Positions 6,125-8,466 of a DNA stretch of 8,466 nt are shown here, piece by piece. The number at the start of each line of letters is the position of its first letter. The stretch's first letter is position 1. The position numbers and the translations under genes are program-made. This stretch comes from Abditibacteriota bacterium (lineage in GTDB: Bacteria > Armatimonadota > UBA5829). The stretch lies in assembly GCA_017959625.1 (NCBI GenBank), contig JAGDAG010000107.1, positions 1 through 8,466 of the forward strand, given 5' to 3'. The notes below the pieces were generated by a model. The model saw only the letters and a program-made list of their open reading frames with translations, did no database searches and was not told the DNA's origin.

Positions 6125-7257
6125 TTTTTGCTCCTTAATAGGTAATCTCCCGTAAGAACCATGTTGTTGTGGTGGACTGCCTCGTCATAGTGTTTATAGC
6201 CCAGCGTTGCCTTTATCTCCGCCGTATGGCGCCCCATGATGCGCTTCAGTTCGTCGGACGAATAATAAACCGTTCCTTTTGCGAAAACCGTTCCGTTCTC
6301 GTTTTTGATATCTACCGGGTCGCCGCTGTCAAAAATGCCTTCCACCTTTGTGACGCCTACGGGAAGCAGGCTGGTGCCGTTTATGATCCTTTGTTCGGCG
6401 TTCATGTTGACAGTAAGGCTCCCGTCTGTCTTTGCGGCGAAGGCCATCCAGCACTTTTTGGGGCTCAGGGGTTTCCCGGCTGCGGCAAAAAGAGTGCCGC
6501 AGGCTCCGCCGGAGCAGATCCGGGTTATGATATCTTCTTCCGCCGCGCCGGCGATCACCATGTTCACCCCCGAGGAAACGGCAATGAGGGCGGCCTTCAG
6601 CTTGGTGCGCATGCCTCCGGAGCCCATGTCCCCGGCGGAACTGCCCCCCAAAGCGGTTATTTCGGGAGTGATCTTTGTGACGATCGGGATCAGCCTTGCT
6701 TCCGGATCCGTTTTCGGGTCGGAGGTGTAAAGGCCGTCCACGTCGGAAAGGTTGATCAGAAGCTCCGCCCCCACGGCGGCGGCCGCTATAGCGGAAAGAG
6801 TGTCGTTCTCGCCGAATTTAATCTCTTCCGTAGCCACCGTATCGTTTTCGTTGATGATGGGAAGGCAGCCCAGGGACAGGAGAGAATGGATGGTGCTCCG
6901 GATGTTCATAAACCTGTCCCGGGAGCGGAAATCGTCTCTTGTGACAAGGATCTGGGCCACGGGGATCTTGTACATCTGAAAAATGAAGTTGTATATCTCC
7001 ATCAGCGCCGACTGTCCCGCGGCGGCGCAGGCCTGGAGGGTCGCAAGCTTCGCCGGCCTTTTTCTGATACCCAGCTTTTCCATCCCCGCCTTTATGGCGC
7101 CGGAGGAGACCAGCACGGGGCGTATGTTCCGCCTGGTCAAAAGAAATATCTCGTGGGCAAGCCTTTTTATGCTGTCCGGATCGATGGACCCGCCGCCGCC
7201 GGTAATGGAGCTCGTGCCGATCTTGATCAGGATTATGCTGTTTGCGGATATCTTCAT
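6121..7257 (-). CDS. proB: Glutamate 5-kinase ProB with C-terminal PUA domain
   Basis: ProB phosphorylates the gamma-carboxyl of glutamate with ATP, the committed and usually proline-inhibited step of proline synthesis. The 378-residue product has an amino-acid-kinase domain (about 1-260) and a PUA domain (about 277-360). Motifs are IKIGTSSIT (11-19), VSSGAIKAGM (50-59), INENDTVA (135-142), FGENDTLSA (148-156), LSDVDGLYTSDP (170-181) and GSGGMRTKL (212-220). I chose ATG 7257, one base after the obgE stop (TAA-A-ATG), because it places MKISANSIILIKIG at the family's normal N-terminus. An in-frame start at 7287 would add ten residues inside obgE with no homology. There is no good Shine-Dalgarno sequence, so translation probably depends on reinitiation after obgE. 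Retention of the PUA domain makes this the E. coli-like long form rather than the short, PUA-less form. Confidence 0.97.
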   Translation of the reverse strand: MKISANSIILIKIGTSSITGGGGSIDPDSIKRLAHEIFLLTRRNIRPVLVSSGAIKAGMEKLGIRKRPAKLATLQACAAAGQSALMEIYNFIFQMYKIPVAQILVTRDDFRSRDRFMNIRSTIHSLLSLGCLPIINENDTVATEEIKFGENDTLSAIAAAAVGAELLINLSDVDGLYTSDPKTDPEARLIPIVTKITPEITALGGSSAGDMGSGGMRTKLKAALIAVSSGVNMVIAGAAEEDIITRICSGGACGTLFAAAGKPLSPKKCWMAFAAKTDGSLTVNMNAEQRIINGTSLLPVGVTKVEGIFDSGDPVDIKNENGTVFAKGTVYYSSDELKRIMGRHTAEIKATLGYKHYDEAVHHNNMVLTGDYLLRSKK

Positions 7258-7258
7258 T

Positions 7259-8466
7259 TTAAAAGTTCTCGTCGAATTCAAAAACAAAATTATGTATTAT
7301 CACGGTGTCGCCGTGCCTGCAGCCCTTTTGCCGGAGATCGTCGTAAAGGCCCGTTCCCTCCAGCTGTTTCGTGATCCTGCGGAGGGAGTATTCATTGTCC
7401 AGATCGCTTTTTTTCACCAGGTTTTCTATATGTTTTCCGATGACCACGAACTCGTTCATATCGTTTTTGACGATCTGATACCCGGCCTCTTCTTTTTCCA
7501 CTTTATAAACCTTGACGGGCTGTGTTTCCGGCCGGCTTTTGGGGATACTGTCCAGGGTCTCCGAGATATATCCCAGAAGGGCGTCAATGCCCTCGCCTGT
7601 GACGGAGGATATTTCGAACACCCGCTTTCCCAGGGCTTCCAGCTCTTTTTTTATTTCGCCGGCGGGGTTTCCCGCTATATCCGTTTTTGTCAGCACCGCT
7701 ATCTGGGGCAGGGCGGCCACCTTCGGGGAAAAGTCCGACAGCTCTTTGTTGATAATGTTGTAGTCTTCTATGGGATCCCTTCCGGACAGGCCCGAGGCGT
7801 CGATAAGGTGCGCCAGAAGGCGCGTCCTTTCTATATGCTTCAGAAAGGTGTGCCCGAGCCCCTGTCCCTGAGACGCCCCTTCTATGAGTCCGGGCATGTC
7901 GGCCACCACGAAGGACCTTTCGTAGTCTATCCTCACGACCCCCAGGTTCGGGGTTATGGTGGTAAAGGGATAGTCGGCGATCCTGGGCCTCGCCGCGGAA
8001 ATGCGGGATATAAGGGTGGATTTCCCGGCGTTGGGGAACCCCACCAGGCCCACGTCCGCCAGGAGCTTCAGCTCCAGGACGACCTCCCGCCTCTGCCCCG
8101 CCATGCCGGGCTTGGCAAAACGCGGCGCCTGTCGGGTGGGGGTGGCGAAATGCTTGTTGCCCAAGCCGCCTCTGCCGCCCTTGGCCAGAACGAAGGGTTC
8201 ATCCCCGGACATATCCACGATCACGGCCCCGGTCTCCTTATCCTTCACCAGGGTGCCCCGGGGGACCCGGATCACCAGGTCCGCCCCATCCTTGCCGGAG
8301 CGCAGGCCCCCCTGGCCGTCCGCCCCGTTCCCGGCGGCGTACTTGCGCTTATACCGGAAGTCCATGAGGGTGGACATATTGTCGTCCGCCCGGAGGACGA
8401 TGCTGCCGCCCCGGCCGCCGTCTCCCCCATCCGGTCCGCCGGCCGCCACGTACTTCTCCCGGTGGA
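7259..8466 (-). CDS. obgE: GTPase Obg (CgtA/ObgE), 5' end cut by window edge
   Basis: Obg is an essential GTPase that assists late 50S subunit assembly and has been linked to stringent response and growth control. The visible 401 residues begin in HREKYVAAGGPDGGDGG, inside the glycine-rich Obg fold; by comparison with B. subtilis Obg about 22 N-terminal residues lie beyond the right edge. A GTG at 8449 is internal (the V of KYV), not the start. In the visible numbering the G domain has G1 GFPNAGKST (142-150), switch FTTITPN (167-173), G3 DMPGLIEGA (189-197), G4 TKTD in place of NKxD (259-262) and G5 SSVTGEG (286-292). A C-terminal OCT domain (about 315-401) ends in VFEFDENF. Having the OCT domain is typical of Gram-positive-type Obg, while E. 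coli ObgE has a different, acidic tail. It is the first visible gene of the unit; rplU-rpmA commonly lie upstream but cannot be seen here. Confidence 0.97.
   Translation of the reverse strand, partial: HREKYVAAGGPDGGDGGRGGSIVLRADDNMSTLMDFRYKRKYAAGNGADGQGGLRSGKDGADLVIRVPRGTLVKDKETGAVIVDMSGDEPFVLAKGGRGGLGNKHFATPTRQAPRFAKPGMAGQRREVVLELKLLADVGLVGFPNAGKSTLISRISAARPRIADYPFTTITPNLGVVRIDYERSFVVADMPGLIEGASQGQGLGHTFLKHIERTRLLAHLIDASGLSGRDPIEDYNIINKELSDFSPKVAALPQIAVLTKTDIAGNPAGEIKKELEALGKRVFEISSVTGEGIDALLGYISETLDSIPKSRPETQPVKVYKVEKEEAGYQIVKNDMNEFVVIGKHIENLVKKSDLDNEYSLRRITKQLEGTGLYDDLRQKGCRHGDTVIIHNFVFEFDENF

Larger units (their letters stand above)
1960..8466 (-). other. Probable single transcription unit obgE-proB-proA-nadD-LCP-rsfS-TPR protein
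   Basis: Seven same-strand genes follow each other with gaps or overlaps of -14 to +10 nt and no terminator between them; the first strong terminator is at 1960-1991. Junctions in reading order are +1, ATGA overlap, 13-nt overlap, ATGA overlap, +10 and 14-nt overlap. The promoter must lie to the right of the window, since I see none inside. Internal promoters within coding sequence cannot be excluded by eye. Confidence 0.7.

Noticed and set aside
4889..6145. Long plus-strand open frame (418 codons) opposite proA
   Set aside because: It is antisense to an intact, motif-complete proA, is rich in His, Phe and Gly as shadow frames are, and has no ribosome-binding site I would trust.
6121..7287. 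proB start at 7287, ten codons further upstream
   Set aside because: It lies inside obgE and adds residues that do not match the family; ATG 7257 gives the standard ProB N-terminus.
6169..7374. Long plus-strand open frame (401 codons) opposite proB and the obgE end
   Set aside because: Antisense shadow of proB; it crosses a gene junction on the other strand and shows no recognisable domain.
7259..8449. GTG at 8449 as the start of obgE
   Set aside because: It is the internal Val of the conserved REKYV segment, and the frame stays open with family-matching residues up to the window edge.

Overview
The window is a tightly packed stretch of bacterial core genome. All nine genes lie on the minus strand, so the biological reading order runs from the right end to the left end: obgE (5' end off the window) - proB - proA - nadD - LCP/LytR-type gene - rsfS - a TPR/membrane protein - intrinsic terminator(s) - promoter and CIRCE operator - groES - groEL (3' end off the window). 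The DNA looks moderately GC-rich. There are no RNA genes, mobile elements, CRISPR arrays or sizeable empty regions; the only real intergenic gap is 1830-2005 and it is full of regulatory signals.

The organism cannot be named from this sequence alone. An obg-proB-proA-nadD-LCP-rsfS cluster is a Clostridia-like arrangement, also plausible for other phyla that carry LCP proteins (for example Synergistota or Armatimonadota). HrcA/CIRCE control of groESL also fits that broad group. This is inference from gene order and motif style, not a placement.

Region 2006-8466 looks like one transcription unit. Gene junctions are almost all coupled: TAA-A-ATG between obgE and proB, ATGA overlaps at proB/proA and nadD/LCP, a 13-nt overlap at proA/nadD, about 10 nt between LCP and rsfS, and a 14-nt overlap of rsfS with the TPR/membrane gene. 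It joins a ribosome-assembly GTPase (Obg), the first two enzymes of proline synthesis, the NaMN adenylyltransferase of NAD synthesis, a cell-wall polymer ligase, the ribosomal silencing factor and an unrecognised membrane protein. The theme is growth and housekeeping, with two ribosome-associated factors (Obg, RsfS) at either side.

The unit ends at a strong hairpin plus T8 terminator (1960-1991), possibly backed by a second one. About 40 bases further on, an extended -10 sigma-70-type promoter (-35 TTGTTT, 17-nt spacer, TGC-TATAAT) fires into a perfect 9-9-9 CIRCE inverted repeat and then groES-groEL, a classical heat-shock chaperonin operon under HrcA-type repression.

I found no clear novel system. 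The points most worth a second look are rsfS, which appears to start at a non-canonical ATT codon; the TPR-plus-membrane-hairpin protein at the end of the unit; the symmetric variant of the CIRCE element; and insertions in the LCP catalytic domain.
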